A stretch of DNA of 64,000 bases from Sipunculus nudus (Eukaryota; Annelida; Sipuncula; Golfingiida; Sipunculidae), in contig CM049316.1 in NCBI GenBank assembly GCA_026874595.1, forward strand, positions 50,282,695 through 50,346,694, given 5' to 3'. Below are positions 1 through 10,190 of the stretch, piece after piece. The position numbers and the translations under genes were made by a program. The notes below the pieces were generated by a model, which saw nothing but the letters and a program-made list of their open reading frames with translations, had not been told where the DNA came from and ran no database searches. Each line of letters starts with the position of its first letter. The first letter of the stretch is position 1.

Positions 1-1686
1 GATTTCACGGAAATGCTTATAACTGGGCCAGTTTTACAGCTAGACACGTCTGGTTTTCGGCATTTAGTTCCACTAGACCAGCTTGACACGACAGATATGC
101 AAGTGCCGTTACCATGGTTACATTTTTTGGGCAAAAATCATGGAAATTGGAAATAACACGACCATTTTTTGTAACTTTGTCAGTTTTTAAGCTACGCAGA
201 TCTAGTTTTCGGCATTTTGTTCCACATGACCAGCTTGACACGAAAGAACTGAAAGTCACGCCAAATCTCGCGCCATATCTCGTCAAACGAGAAAAAACGA
301 GACTTCGCGGAAATGCTTATAACTCGGCGACTTTTACAGCTAGACAGGTCTGGTTTTCGGCATTTCGTTCCACCAAACAAGCTTGACACGACAGAGCTGC
401 AAGACAGGCCAAATCTCGCACCGTATCTCGTCAAACGAGAAAACACGGGATTTCACGGAAATGCTTATAACTGGGCCAATTTTACAGTTAGACACGTCTG
501 GTTTTCGGCATTTAGTTCCACTAGTAGACCAGCTTGACACGACAGATATGCAAGTCTGGCAAAATCTCGCACCGTATCTCGTCAAACGAGAAAACACGAA
601 ATTTCAAGGAAATGCTTATAACTCGGCCAGTTTTACAGCTAGACACGTCTGGTTTCCGGCATTTCCTGCCACATGACCAGCTTGACACGATAGATGTGCA
701 AGTCAGGCCGAATGTCGCACCGTATCTCGTCAAACGAGAAAACATGAGATTTCACGGCATTGGTTATAACTCGGCGAGTTTTACAGCTAGACAGGTCTAG
801 TTTTCGGCATTTAGTTCCACATGACCCGCTTGACATGACAAACCTGCAAGACTGGCCAAATCTCGCACCATATCTCGTCAAATGATAAAAAAAGGAGATT
901 TCACAGAAATGCTAATAACTCGGCGACTTTTACAGCTAGACAGATGTAGTTTTCGCCATTTCATAACATTCAGAGAGTCTGATATGACAAATCTACAAGA
1001 CTGGCCAAATCCTGCACCATATATCGTCAAACGAGAAAGCACGAGAGTACACGGAAATGCTTATAACTCGGCGACTTTTACAGCTAGACGGATCTAGTTT
1101 TCGCCATTTCGTAACGTTTGGCCGTCTTGACATAATAAAACTGCTCGTCTTGCCAAATCTCGTACTATATCTCGTCAAGCGAGAAAAAAACATGATTTCT
1201 CGTAAATGCTGATAACACGGCGACTTTTGCAGCTAGACAGGTCTAGTTTCCGGCATTTTGTAATATTTGACAAACCTGACATGACAAAACTGGAAATCTC
1301 GCCAAAGCTCGCACCATTTCCCGTCAAACGAGAAAACACGAGATTTCATGCAAATGCTTATAACTCAGCGGCTTTTATAGCTAGATAGGTCTAGTTTTCG
1401 GCATTTCATATCATTTGGCCAGCTTGACATGACAAACCTGAAAAACGTCTCACTGCTTCTTGTCAAACGAGATTAACGGGATTTCATGAAAAAATTTTGA
1501 ACTTGGTCCCTTTTACACTAGAAAGATATGCAGCTGTTAAAGGTCAGCATGCATAAATAAACATATTATCCGTTTCTGCTGCCCCCACAATGTTGCTCAT
1601 TCATATGACTGTTTCTACATGCACTCTCTGTCTATCTGTCTGTATCATTTCCATTTCCGGCAAGCGAGTGACCTCTGGTCATCTTG
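1..1686 (+). repeat. Composite A element (unit 0), left end cut by window
   Basis: About ten copies of a roughly 148 bp monomer run head to tail; the phrase ATGCTTATAACT recurs near 14, 313, 461 and 612. Each monomer carries GCTAGACAGGTCTAGTTTTCGGCATTT and then a dyad centred on TCTCGT-CAA-ACGAGA. At 104-121 a leader fragment containing the CCATGG palindrome interrupts the monomers. The tail (about 1500-1681) has no monomers and ends in the hairpin TGACC-TCT-GGTCA at 1669-1681. Private variants (CAAGGAAATGC near 605, CCTGCCACA near 665, GAGTGACC in the tail) make it a sister of the unit at 22.2-24.2 kb. No coding function is seen. Confidence 0.9.
1669..1681 (+). other. Terminal hairpin, T-A closing pair type
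   Basis: TGACC-TCT-GGTCA: a five-pair stem with a three-base loop at the end of the composite element. Other T-A type copies start at 12005, 17833, 20300, 22096, 24166, 26143, 48302, 50250 and 52854. C-G type copies (CGACC/GGTCG) end the other families. Confidence 0.8.
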
Positions 1687-1970
1687 TTGCTTGCCGGAAA
1701 TCTTCGATTTCGGCAAGTTGGTTGGTCAGTTGCGTATGTCCATTTGTTTGTTTGTTTATTGCTTGCCGGAAGATTTCCGGCAAGCATGTTGGTCAGTTGC
1801 GTATGTCCATTTGTCTGTTTTTTGCTTGCCGGAAGATTTCCGGCAAGCATGTTGGTCAGTTGCGTATGTCCATTTGTCTGTTTTTTGCTTGCCGGAAATC
1901 TTCGATTTCCGCAAGCATATTGGTCAGTTGCGTATGTCTGTTTGTCTGTCTGTCTGTTTGTTTGTCTGCA
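1687..1970 (+). repeat. Foldback minisatellite M, four units, with TGTC tract
   Basis: Units start with GCTTGCCGG at 1689, 1761, 1824 and 1887 (spacing 72, 63 and 63). Each holds an inverted repeat, then GTTGGTCAGTTGCGTATGTC and a TGTC/TTTG run. The units at 1761 and 1824 have perfect 11 bp arms, GCTTGCCGGAA and TTCCGGCAAGC, around a GAT loop. The outer two have a three-base TTC loop and a single-base defect in the right arm. The open frames here are low-complexity translations rich in V, C, L and S. Confidence 0.9.
1761..1785 (+). other. Perfect 11 bp foldback hairpin
   Basis: Left arm GCTTGCCGGAA, loop GAT, right arm TTCCGGCAAGC. The same perfect form is at 1824-1848 and 48330-48354. The right arm is also the sequence just upstream of the terminal hairpin in composite elements. 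Confidence 0.9.
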
Positions 1971-2358
1971 CTCTCCTGGCCACAACTTTGCCACAATCAC
2001 CTTGAAACTTACAGGGATGATGAAAAACATAATTTCTAGGTGCCCTATTGTGTTTGGTTAAAATAGGTCAAAAGTCAAAGGTCAAGGTCACGACAGGTAT
2101 GGTAAACGGTTTTTGCACTATAACTTCGCCATAAATAGGCTTATCCACTTCTGCAATAGCTCATATTTTTCGTCATCACCTGGCCTTTCTTTTGACATGT
2201 AGCTTACTCAAATTTTCTGTTACCATGGTTACGCAATTTTGGGGAGAAATCATGGAATTTCGTGATATTTTTCAAATTTGCAGCAATCGTACTGATTCTG
2301 AGATATTTTATGTAACACAAGAATATCTCGAAATTGTTTTTTCAGATTTTGGAAATGG

Positions 2359-2372
2359 CCGCCAGGGGGCGT
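2359..2372 (+). promoter_or_regulatory. CTCF-like motif
   Basis: CCGCCAGGGGGCGT resembles the animal CTCF consensus CCASYAGRKGGCRS with one core mismatch. It lies in a repeat; whether it is bound is unknown. Confidence 0.5.
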
Positions 2373-2662
2373 TGCAGATGAAAAAACATGAACATTTGTT
2401 TTGGTGCTATACCTCCAGAACTATTAAACATTGGGCCATTTCCATCACAGCACCTTCAACTGGGGTCCATGGGCTTATTTTTGCGCATAGGTGCCAAAGT
2501 GCGCTATTGCCAGATTTCTCTACTTTTGGGGTAAAACTTTTGAATTTTGAAAATATGCAGTTTTCAGCTTCTAACTCTGTCAGTTTTTATGCTGGAGAGG
2601 TCAATTTTTTTGCATCTTGTAGCCCTTGGTGAGTTCTCGGTGATCCAACCAAAAGTCTTGCA

Positions 2663-2705
2663 AAATCTCGCACCGTTTCTCGTCAAACGAGAGTCTTCGA
2701 GATTT
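2663..2705 (+). other. Nested inverted repeat (family B form)
   Basis: Outer arms AAATCTCG (2663-2670) and CGAGATTT (2698-2705) enclose inner arms TCTCGT and ACGAGA around CAA. The length equals that of the family A copy at 11078-11120, although the flanks have diverged. Confidence 0.85.
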
Positions 2706-2815
2706 CATTCAATATGACCTACAGGTTGCATTTTTTTAACAATGGCTTTGAAATTGATATATTTTGTGTTATTTTATAAATATCTCGAAATCAGTTTTTC
2801 ATTTTTTGGAAATAG

Positions 2816-2829
2816 CCACCAGGGGGCGT
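2816..2829 (+). promoter_or_regulatory. CTCF-like motif
   Basis: CCACCAGGGGGCGT fits CCASYAGRKGGCR. The form CCACCAGGGGGCGTGG is typical of families B and C and recurs at 4170, 26764, 31256, 36479, 42636, 51298, 55708 and 60986. Confidence 0.55.
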
Positions 2830-3185
2830 GGTACCTGAAACACTGTAACATATCATTTTTCTGCAATATCTCAAAAAATATTAAACGTGACACCATTTTT
2901 TTTTGGTGGTATCTGAAACTAGGAACATTGGCTTATTCCTCCGCACATGTAGCTTTGTACTGCCGTTACCATGGTTACCAAATTTTGGGGTAAAACGTGA
3001 CAACTTGAAAATACGAAGTTTACCTGCTTCTATCTCTGTTGATATTTGCCATAGAAAGGTCTGGTTTTCGGCGTTAGACAGCATCCGTCTAGTTCTTAGT
3101 CATTCAATCGCAAGTCTCGTCATATCTCGCACCGTTTCTCGTGAAACGAGAACACGTGACCATTCAAAGAAATGCCTATAATTCT

Positions 3186-3425
3186 GTCATTTTTTTACGC
3201 CACAGACACATGGTCTGCAGCGCCGGATAGCGTCGGACACTCGCAGTCACATTCAGGGGTCGCATTGTTAGTCTCGTCAAATCTCGCGCCGTTTTTCGCC
3301 ATACCACGAAGACACTCGCCGTCGCCGCAAGTGGCGGCAGGGTCCTTACGGTGGGCGGCCGGCGTGTGCAGCGGTCCGTGACGGCCTCTCCGGGCCCCGT
3401 CTATGATCATACATGTTGGAGGCAC
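3186..3425 (+). repeat. GC-rich homologue of the family C 3' end
   Basis: This stretch is far richer in G, C and CpG than its surroundings. It aligns piecewise with the end of the C unit (about 4860-5020): GATAGCGTC-ACACTC-GTCACATT, then TCAAATCT, then CGTTTTT, then GCCG-CAAG-GGCGGCAG. Many A/T positions in C are G or C here. It includes a small inverted repeat GCCGC-AAGTG-GCGGC near 3327. I see no gene in it. Confidence 0.6.
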
Positions 3426-3435
3426 AGTCCATACT

Positions 3436-3622
3436 TTATTGCTTGCCGGAAATCTTCGATTTCCGCAAGCATATTGGTCAGTTGCGTATGTCTGTTTGTC
3501 TGTCTGTCTGTTTGTTTGTTGCTTGCCGGAAATCTTCGATTTTCGCAAGCATGTTGATCACCCGCGTATGTTTGTTTGTTTGTTTGTTTGTCTGTCTGTC
3601 TGTCTGTTTGTCTGTATGTACA
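3436..3622 (+). repeat. Foldback minisatellite M, two units, with TGTT/TGTC tract
   Basis: GCTTGCCGG starts at 3441 and 3521. Right arms are TTTCCGCAAGC and TTTTCGCAAGC, so each stem has a defect. The second unit has the variant GTTGATCACCCGCGTATG, shared with the last M unit near 60350-60400. A TTTG/TCTG run ends near 3620. Confidence 0.88.
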
Positions 3623-3871
3623 CGCTCTACAGGCCACAGTTTTTAAGCAATCGCTCTGAAACTTATCCATAAACTGTAAGATCTGTTCTCCTCGGAGCCT
3701 ATTGTTTTTCTTCATGATCGGTCAAAGGTCAAGGTCAGGGTCACCAAACAACCTAAAATTTTTACTTTCTTCATATCTTCGTCAATAATAATCGTAGCCG
3801 CATAATCTGTAGCCCATTTTATTCCTCACTATGTTAGCTTTCCAAGTGCTGGCAAATTTTTCCGGTCAATT

Positions 3872-3885
3872 GTTACCATGGTAAC
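3872..3885 (+). promoter_or_regulatory. Perfect palindrome GTTACCATGGTAAC (X-box-like)
   Basis: Perfect 14 bp dyad fitting the RFX X-box pattern RYYNYYATRRNRAC. Identical copies start at 4318, 26466, 30957, 36626, 55410 and 61133. Two family members (near 36181 and 60688) read GTTACCATCGTAAC and have lost the centre. Function as an RFX site is only a motif-based possibility. Confidence 0.6.
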
Positions 3886-4169
3886 GTATTTTTGGGGGAA
3901 AATCAGAAAATCCGATATTTTCCTTTTAAATTTTTCATTTTTAAGGCTAGTGAGTTCTAGTTTTTTGCATCAGGTAGTATTTCATGAGCTGTTTATGATA
4001 CAATTGTAAATCTCGCAAAATATCGCACTATTTCTCGTCAGACGAGAGTTTTCGAGATTTCATTAAATATGACCTGCAGGTTGCATTTTATTAAAAATGG
4101 CTTTGAAATTAATGTTTTTTGTGTTATTTATAAATATCTCGAAATTGTTTTTTCATTTTTTGAAATTAG

Positions 4170-4183
4170 CCACCAGGGGGCGT
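4170..4183 (+). promoter_or_regulatory. CTCF-like motif
   Basis: CCACCAGGGGGCGT in family C, preceded by TTAG and followed by GG. It matches the core of the CTCF consensus. Confidence 0.55.
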
Positions 4184-4317
4184 GGTACTGGAAACACTGC
4201 AACTTTCCATTTTTCTGCAATACCAAAAAAAAATATTAAACGTGGCACAATGTTAACTGTCTTATCTGAAACTAGCATCGTCGGCTTATTCCTGCGTACA
4301 TGTAGCTTTGCGCTGCT

Positions 4318-4331
4318 GTTACCATGGTAAC
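4318..4331 (+). promoter_or_regulatory. Perfect palindrome GTTACCATGGTAAC, second in family C unit
   Basis: Second 14 bp X-box-like dyad of the same unit, 148 bp downstream of the CTCF-like motif start and followed by CAAATTTTGGGGTAAAACTTG. Confidence 0.6.
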
Positions 4332-4960
4332 CAAATTTTGGGGTAAAACTTGGCAATCTGAAAATAATAAGTTTTTTGCTTCTATCTCTGTTGATATTTA
4401 TACTACAAGGGACTAGTTTTCTGCATGAGGTAGCATTCCCTTGCCACTAATGCAGTTAATTGCAAGTCTCGTAGAATCTCGCTCTGTTTTCCGTCAAACG
4501 AGAAATTACGAGATTTCACAGAAATGCTTATAACTTGGTCACCTTTTCGGCTAAAGAGGAGCAGTTTTCAGCATTTTGTTGCGTTTTGGGAGCTTAACAA
4601 GATAATAACTTATATCTCGCCACATCTCGTACCATCTCCCGCCAAACGAGAATATTCGAGAATTCGAACAAATGTCTATATCTCTGTCATTTTAATGCCA
4701 GAGATTTTATTTTTCTATTGTTCAAGATTCACTTGACTAGTTTGAAGTGACAAAATTGAATATCTCGTCATATCTCGCATCATTTCTTGTCAAACGAGAA
4801 CATGGGACCATTCAAAGATACGCCTATAATTCTGTTATTTTAATGCTGAAGACCTTTAGTTTTCAGCATTCGATAGCGTCTAACACTCTCGGTCACATTA
4901 TGTGTTTATATTGTAAGTTTCCTCAAATCTGGGATCGTTTTTTCTTCAAATAAAAAAGTA

Positions 4961-5410
4961 CATCCTATTGCCGTGACCATAAGTTGCGGCAGTATGTGAT
5001 AGTAAATGTCGGCAGGGGCATTACACTTGACAGTTGGAGCCATGTTCTATGGGTGTGCGATGGCCCATGAAGAAGACTTCTATTGTGTTGTTATCGTCTT
5101 CCTTTGATTGCTGCTTCGTAAGCTTCACAGACCAGCGCCAACCACCTGGTTGCCATGTGTCCTCAATGTAAACAACCTTTGCTGTTTTCCTTTCCCTAAG
5201 ATATGTATGGTAGCCTGTTCACTTGTCCTTAGATTGTTTATTGTTGGTGTATTGAAGTAAAATAAAATGCCAGGTTTTCCTGCATATTGATTGTAAATTG
5301 AATAAAATCATACAAGAACCAACCAATGTTCTATGACCACTATTTCAGATTTGAGATCAGAACAATTGATTTCTGCATAAACCACTATGACCAGATTTGA
5401 TAAACTTTAA
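4961..5410. other. Non-satellite spacer holding an exon-like fragment
   Basis: No tandem structure. It carries the minus-strand frame listed separately and then AT-rich sequence with AATAAA-like words near 5260-5310. The same spacer follows family C at 37261-37715 and 61776-62235, always just before the 365 bp array. Its first 110 bp also begin the H spacers at 27561, 32061 and 56516. Confidence 0.7.
5024..5218 (-). pseudogene. Exon-like coding fragment, 65 codons, unrecognised protein
   Basis: Reading the minus strand from 5218 gives 65 sense codons and a TAA at 5021-5023. The composition is protein-like, unlike other frames in the window; it includes KVVYIEDTWQPGGWRWSVKL and ends MGHRTPIEHGSNCQV. 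There is no initiator methionine. An in-frame stop lies at 5219-5221, and CTTAG inside the frame (end near 5196) could be a splice acceptor, so a relic of a last exon is plausible. Copy 2 (37332-37526) has two amino-acid changes; copy 3 (61840-62034) has a nonsense codon. I do not recognise the protein. It could also be chance or a fragment of a transposon protein. Confidence 0.4.
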
Positions 5411-7915
5411 AGTGGTCTATATTTTTTTCTGAAGAAGTTGAGCTATATGCTTGGAGATGCCAGCCAGTGGGTGGGAATGGATTGCAATGAAACCCAAGCC
5501 AGGTGTTTGTGAAGAGTCTGGTGGAGATGAAGGGGGCTAAAACCTGTTTGACTGTGTATAAGCATAAACTGGCCTGAAATCAGGTTTCTGGGGGCATGAA
5601 ATTTTTGTTTGTGGGAACAGGGTAATATTATCTTGTTTCCCTGTATATACACCCTAAACTGGGCCTAATGGCACCAAAACCAGGTTTGTGGGACCATCAG
5701 TACAGATTTGAGGGGAAAAAATGGATTTTATCTGTATATCACTATGTTCACTGTGTCCAGATTTGGAAATTCAAACTGGTCCTAATTTTTTTTCTGATGG
5801 AGTTGAGCCAAATGCTTTGAGATACCAGCCAGTGGGTGTAAATGGATTGCAATGATACCAAACCAGGTGTGTGTGTTGAGTTTTGTGGAGATGAGGGGGG
5901 CCAGAACCTATCTGACTGTGTATTAGCAAAAACTGGCCTGAAGTCAGGTTTCTGGGGGCATGACATTTTTGTTTGTGTCAGCAGGGTAATATTATCTTGT
6001 TTCCCTGTATATACACCTTGAATTGGGCCTAATGACACCTAAACCATGTTTTAGGGACCATCATTACAGATTTGAGGTGAAAAAAATGGATATTCCCTGT
6101 ATATCACTATGTTCACTGTGTCCCGATTTGGAAATTCAAACTGGCCCTAATTTTTTTTTTGAGGGAGTTGAGCCAAATGCTTGGTGATGCCAGCCAGTGG
6201 GTGTAAATGGATTGCAATGATACCCAAACCAGGAGTGTGTGTTGAGTTTTGTGGATATGAAGGGGGCCAGAACCTATTTGACTGTGTATAAGCATAAACT
6301 GGCCTGAAATCAGGTTTCTGGGGGCATGGAATTTTTGTTTGTGGGAACAGGGTAATATTATCTTGTTTCCCTGTATATACACCCTAAACTGGGCCTAATG
6401 ACACCAAAACCAGGTTTGTGGGACCATCAGTACAGATTTGAGGGGGGAAAATGGATTTTCTCTGTATATCACTATGTTCACTGTGTCCAGATTTGGAAAT
6501 TCAAACTGGCCCTAATTTTTTTTCTGAGGGAGTTGAGCCAAATGCTTGGTGATGCCAGCCAGTGGGTGTAAATGGATTGCAATGATACCCAAACCAGGAG
6601 TGTGTGTTGAGTTTTGTGGAGACGAGGGGGGCCAGAACCTATCTGACTGTGTATAAGCATAAACTGGCCTGAAGTCAGGTTTCTGGGGGCATGACATTTT
6701 TGTTTGTGTCAGCAGGGTAATATTATCTTGTTTCCCTGTATTTACACCTTGAATTGGGCCTAATGACACCTAAACCATGTTTTAGGGACCATCATTACAG
6801 ATTTGAGGTGAAAAAAATTGATATTCCCTGTATATCACTATGTTCACTGTGTCCCGATTTGGAAATTCAAACTGGCCCTAATTTTTTTTTTGAGGGAGTT
6901 GAGCCAAATGCTTGGTGATGCCAGCCAGTGGGTGTAAATGGATTGCAATGATACCCAAAACAGGAGTGTGTGTTGAGTTTTGTGGATATGAAGGGGGCCA
7001 GAACCTATTTGACTGTGTATAAGCATAAACTGGCCTGAAATCAGGTTTCTGGGGGCATGGAATTTTTGTTTGTGGGAACAGGGTAATATTATCTTGTTTC
7101 CCTGTATATACACCCTAAACTGGGCCTAATGACACCAAAACCAGGTTTGTGGGACCATCAGTACAGATTTGAGGGGGGAAAATGGATTTTCTCTGTATAT
7201 CACTATGTTCACTGTGTCCAGATTTGGAAATTCAAACTGGCCCTAATTTTTTTTTCTGAGGGAGTTGAGCCAAATGCTTGGTGATGCCAGCCAGTGGGTG
7301 TAAATGGATTGGAATGATACCCAAACCAGGAGTGTGTGTTGAGTTTTGTGGAGATGAGGGGGGCCAGAACCTATTTGACTGTGTATAAGCATAAACTGGC
7401 CTGAAATCAGGTTTCTGGGGGCATGAAATTTTTGTTTGTGGGAACAGGGTAATATTATCTTGTTTCCCTGTATATACACCCTAAACTGGACCTAATGACA
7501 CCAAAACCAGGTTTGTGGGACCATCAGTACAGATTTGAGGGGGGAAAATGGATTTTCTCTGTATATCACTATGTCCACTGTGTCCAGATTTGGAAATTCA
7601 AACTGGCCCTAATTTTTTTTTCTGAGGGATTTGAACCTAATGCTTTGAGATTCCAGCCAGTGGGTGTAAATGGATTGCAATGATAGCCAAACCAGGTGTG
7701 TGTGATGAGTCTGGTGGTGATGAGGTGGTCCAAAACACTATTTGCCTGTGTATAATAAGCCATAAGTCCTCAGCTGAAATCAGCTTTCTGGGGGCTTGAA
7801 ATGTTTGCTGGTGGGAACAAGGTAATATTATCTTGTTATCATGGATATACACCCTAAAATGGGCCTGAGAACACCAAATACATGCATGTTGGACCATGAG
7901 TACAGATTTGAGTTA
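5411..7915 (+). repeat. 365 bp tandem array D, copy 1, seven units
   Basis: The landmark CAGCCAGTGG occurs at about 5460, 5826, 6191, 6556, 6922, 7288 and 7654, a period of 365-366 bp. Two unit types alternate. Type a has ACACCAAAACCAGGTTTGTG and GGGGAAAATGG; type b has ACACCTAAACCATGTTTTAG and GGTGAAAAAAATGG. The order is a-b-a-b-a-a followed by a diverged last unit. The minus-strand frames of up to 89 residues are the same frame repeated in each unit and are not evidence of a gene. Family D shows no dyad monomer or CTCF-like motif. Confidence 0.92.
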
Positions 7916-9700
7916 ACAAATTGTCTGTCTATAAATTAAAAAAAAATCAAATATCAAACTGTTATAAACATGTATCAATATATTTAATAAAATCTCTTTT
8001 CATCCAATGAATTGCATCTTATTTTTTTAATAAATAAACCATGATATTCAACTACATCCAGTAATAAAAAATAAAAATAAAATGAATAAAAGTTTTTTTG
8101 TTTTTGGTTGTTTTTTTTTTTTTTTTGGGGGGGGGGGATGGTTGTGTTTTTTTGCAGTAAAATCAAGGCTTCTCTTTGGATCCCGGCGGTGGGCGAGGGT
8201 ACAATGGACACCACACAACATTTGAAAGAACATTTTTTTTTCTGCTGTTATTGGATGACCAAGTCTCTATGAATTTAAAAAAAATATTTATTCCGTTATT
8301 CAAGATGACAGTGAAAATGACCCTATTTTTTCAATCATTCACCACTCTTTTCGAGCGTTCATCGAAAAAGAAAGAGCCCGTCCCACCGCATTTCCTGCGA
8401 GGGTTCGTTTCTTCAGAGTCCAAACAATCCTACCGGGGCGGGGTTTAGTCCATCTCGTCTTAAATTTGTGTCCGGGGCACGGCAAACATTATGAAAGCGG
8501 ACAAAAACTTTCAAACGGCTGGTAAATGCGTTTATATGTAAACGCGGGGAATTCCCGGAGAAATCACGGAGAGATTTTATATGCAATGATACTTTTAATT
8601 ACACGTTAAAATCATTTAAAATCTACCACTATATTACTCTAAAGACATTTATTCACTGTTAAATTACCGAAATAATAACCAGCGCAAACAATGTGGGACT
8701 GCCACTAACACCAATCTGGATCACCAGCTAACATTGACTACCGATCTTACATCAGACGCAAACGCTAAACACTATATATTTTTTCAACAGTTTACTGTGC
8801 AAACCGTAACAAAACCATGCAGGATATCAAATTTACAGGTTCATAAGGAAATATGATACAAAACATAAATTGTACCTTTGCTCACATTTAATAATATCAT
8901 CATGATGAATTCTCCGCGAATTCTCCAGCTGTCCGCGTTATAGATGTATATGTATTTATTAATGACAAAAATTGACATACAATTTTATGGATACCCGTAT
9001 AATTGCGGTTTTCTGGACCGTCCCAGCCCACAGGTAGGATAATATGGATTCCCGACAATATTCTAATGACCGTTCCCTGAGCTGGAACGGGCTAAGAAGG
9101 TCCCTGTCATTTTTTTTAATTGTCAATTCCCAAGTTTTTCGGATAAAAAAATGGCCCAATCCTTCATTCAATCTCCAGCCTCTGCTGGCGTTCCGGGTTT
9201 AAAAAAGAGCCCGTCCCATGCCTATTTCAGCTGGGACTGCAAACTCTGGGGTCAAAACAACTCAACTACGGCTTGGGGTTACCACCTTTCCTCTTAAATT
9301 TCCATCGCGCCCGTGTCAAGTGTACCGTTATTATTCACAAACGTGCGGCAGGCGCCAAAAAATTTGACAGCACCCCTTTCGGATGCCAGTAAATAGTTTT
9401 ATATGTAAAGTCCAAACCCACCACGGAACAAGGGCCTCACAATTTTTTATCTTATTACTTACCACTTCAGACTCCTTAAAAATCACCGCTTTCCTTTTTT
9501 AACCAAAGATTCCAATTTTTTAACATATATTAAATTTCACATAACAGATAACTTACACCAAGGGGACATTACAGTTAATCCGTGATGGGCAGGACTTCTT
9601 GGAATTTTATAATTCCCGGACGCAGGCTGACCGGCTGCCTTTTTTCTTCAAGGACAGCCCTAATTTAAGCCGAGACCTTAAAGGATGGTCTTGATAGGCA
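7916..9700. repeat. Dispersed repeat E, copy 1
   Basis: Mostly single-copy-looking sequence, but repeated at 39486-41275. It contains the T16/G11 tract, a stretch at 8375-8545 and a weaker relative at 9205-9415 that both begin GAGCCCGTCCCA and end near TTTATATGTAAA. AACGCGGGGAATTCCCGGAGAA near 8541 is an imperfect inverted match to sequence near 8910-8940. These traits suggest an old inserted element, but I recognise no transposase or coding frame. Confidence 0.55.
8111..8137 (+). repeat. T16G11 homopolymer junction
   Basis: Sixteen T followed by eleven G. The duplicate at 39672-39709 has twenty-five T and thirteen G. Length differences could be real or sequencing error. Confidence 0.85.
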
Positions 9701-10190
9701 CCTAGCTTGTCCAGGAATGAAAGGTCACGTCTCCCTTACCCAGAGGTCGGGTCTCTGTCTAACACGAACGCGGCTTCGCTTGCATTTCGGCATTCTGGAC
9801 GTTCAACTCTTCAAGTTTCATTTTCAGTGCTTTTCTTATTTCCAGCACTCAAGAATAGAACTGCCAAGGATTCAGTTGGACTTCCTTTATTTTTATTTCT
9901 GTCCAAAAATGGATTGTCCTGTATAGGATGGCTACTAATAACAACACTATTAATGTCTCTCTATCCGTCTGTCTGTCTGTCTGTCTCTCTGTCTGTCTCT
10001 CTGTCTACTCCTCTTTGACTTTTGAAAATCAGCAAGACCTTATTCATATGTGCTACTGTTTTCCCCATGATAGAGGTTTTTCATTTGATCAAATCCAAAT
10101 GTTCCCTGTCTGTCTGCCTAGTAACTGTCCATCTATTTCGCTGTCTTATTTCCGGTCACTTCCGGCAAGCGTTCGACCTCAGGTCGTCTA
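9701..10190 (+). repeat. Terminal module T with leader, copy 1
   Basis: An upstream part (9707-9950) has an open frame discussed in the findings. Then come a TGTC/TCTC tract (about 9966-10010), ACTTTTGAAAATCAGCAAGAC, and TTCCGGCAAGC followed by CGACC-TCA-GGTCG at 10174-10186 and TCTAG. Homologous T modules at 28321, 32851 and 57301 have CGACC-TAT-GGTCG. Copy 2 is at 41276-41766. Confidence 0.7.
10174..10186 (+). other. Terminal hairpin, C-G closing pair type
   Basis: CGACC-TCA-GGTCG followed by TCTAG. Other C-G copies start at 15709, 28534, 30471, 33040, 35743, 41752, 46574, 54924, 57499 and 60202. Loops vary (TCA, TCT, TAT) while stems do not. Confidence 0.8.

Larger units (their letters stand above)
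1971..3185 (+). repeat. Family B repeat unit
   Basis: Begins CTCTCCTGGCCACAA, followed by AGGTCA-type repeats at about 2064-2090 and a CCATGG palindrome at 2219-2232. CTCF-like motifs follow at 2359 and 2816, a full 43-nt nested dyad at 2663-2705, and a second CCATGG palindrome at 2965-2978. It ends with a diverged dyad near 3122-3155. The order matches the A, C and G families. Related copies lie at 41767-42960 and, partly, 50988-51630. The 146-residue open frame across 2192-2632 runs through these non-coding motifs and I do not regard it as a gene. Confidence 0.8.
3623..4960 (+). repeat. Family C repeat unit, copy 1
   Basis: Starts at ACAGGCCACAGTTTTTAAGC, then AGGTCA repeats (about 3719-3743), a perfect 14 bp palindrome (3872-3885), a dyad around TCTCGT-CAG-ACGAGA near 4033-4047, a CTCF-like motif (4170-4183) and a second perfect palindrome (4318-4331). 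Three further diverged dyad monomers follow (near 4490, 4640 and 4780). Copies 2 and 3 are at 35936-37260 and 60441-61775; a sub-family lies at 26216, 30713 and 55166. Confidence 0.85.

Noticed and set aside
1590-2061. Overlapping open frames of 125-149 residues rich in V, C, L and S
   Set aside because: They translate the foldback minisatellite and TGTC tract in several frames at once. The same happens at every such tract (for example 3195-3715, 30265-30758, 54718-55211), so they are composition artefacts.
2192-2632. 146-residue + strand frame
   Set aside because: It runs across the CCATGG palindrome and CTCF-like motif that recur in non-coding repeats, and lacks any recognised domain. The copy at 42012-42443 stays open only in part.
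3315-3415. rRNA or structured RNA in the GC-rich island
   Set aside because: No recognisable rRNA core sequence; it aligns with the end of the family C repeat instead.
5255-5315. AATAAA words as polyadenylation signals
   Set aside because: They lie on the strand opposite to the exon-like frame, in AT-rich sequence, and no + strand gene ends there.
5443-7479. Minus-strand frames of 69-96 residues in the 365 bp array
   Set aside because: It is the same frame in each tandem unit. Homogeneous repeats keep or lose a frame together, so this does not show coding selection; no domain was recognised.
8548-8557. GGGAATTCCC as a kappa-B site
   Set aside because: It is a perfect match, but a single short palindrome, lost in the duplicate (near 40120) and with no gene nearby.
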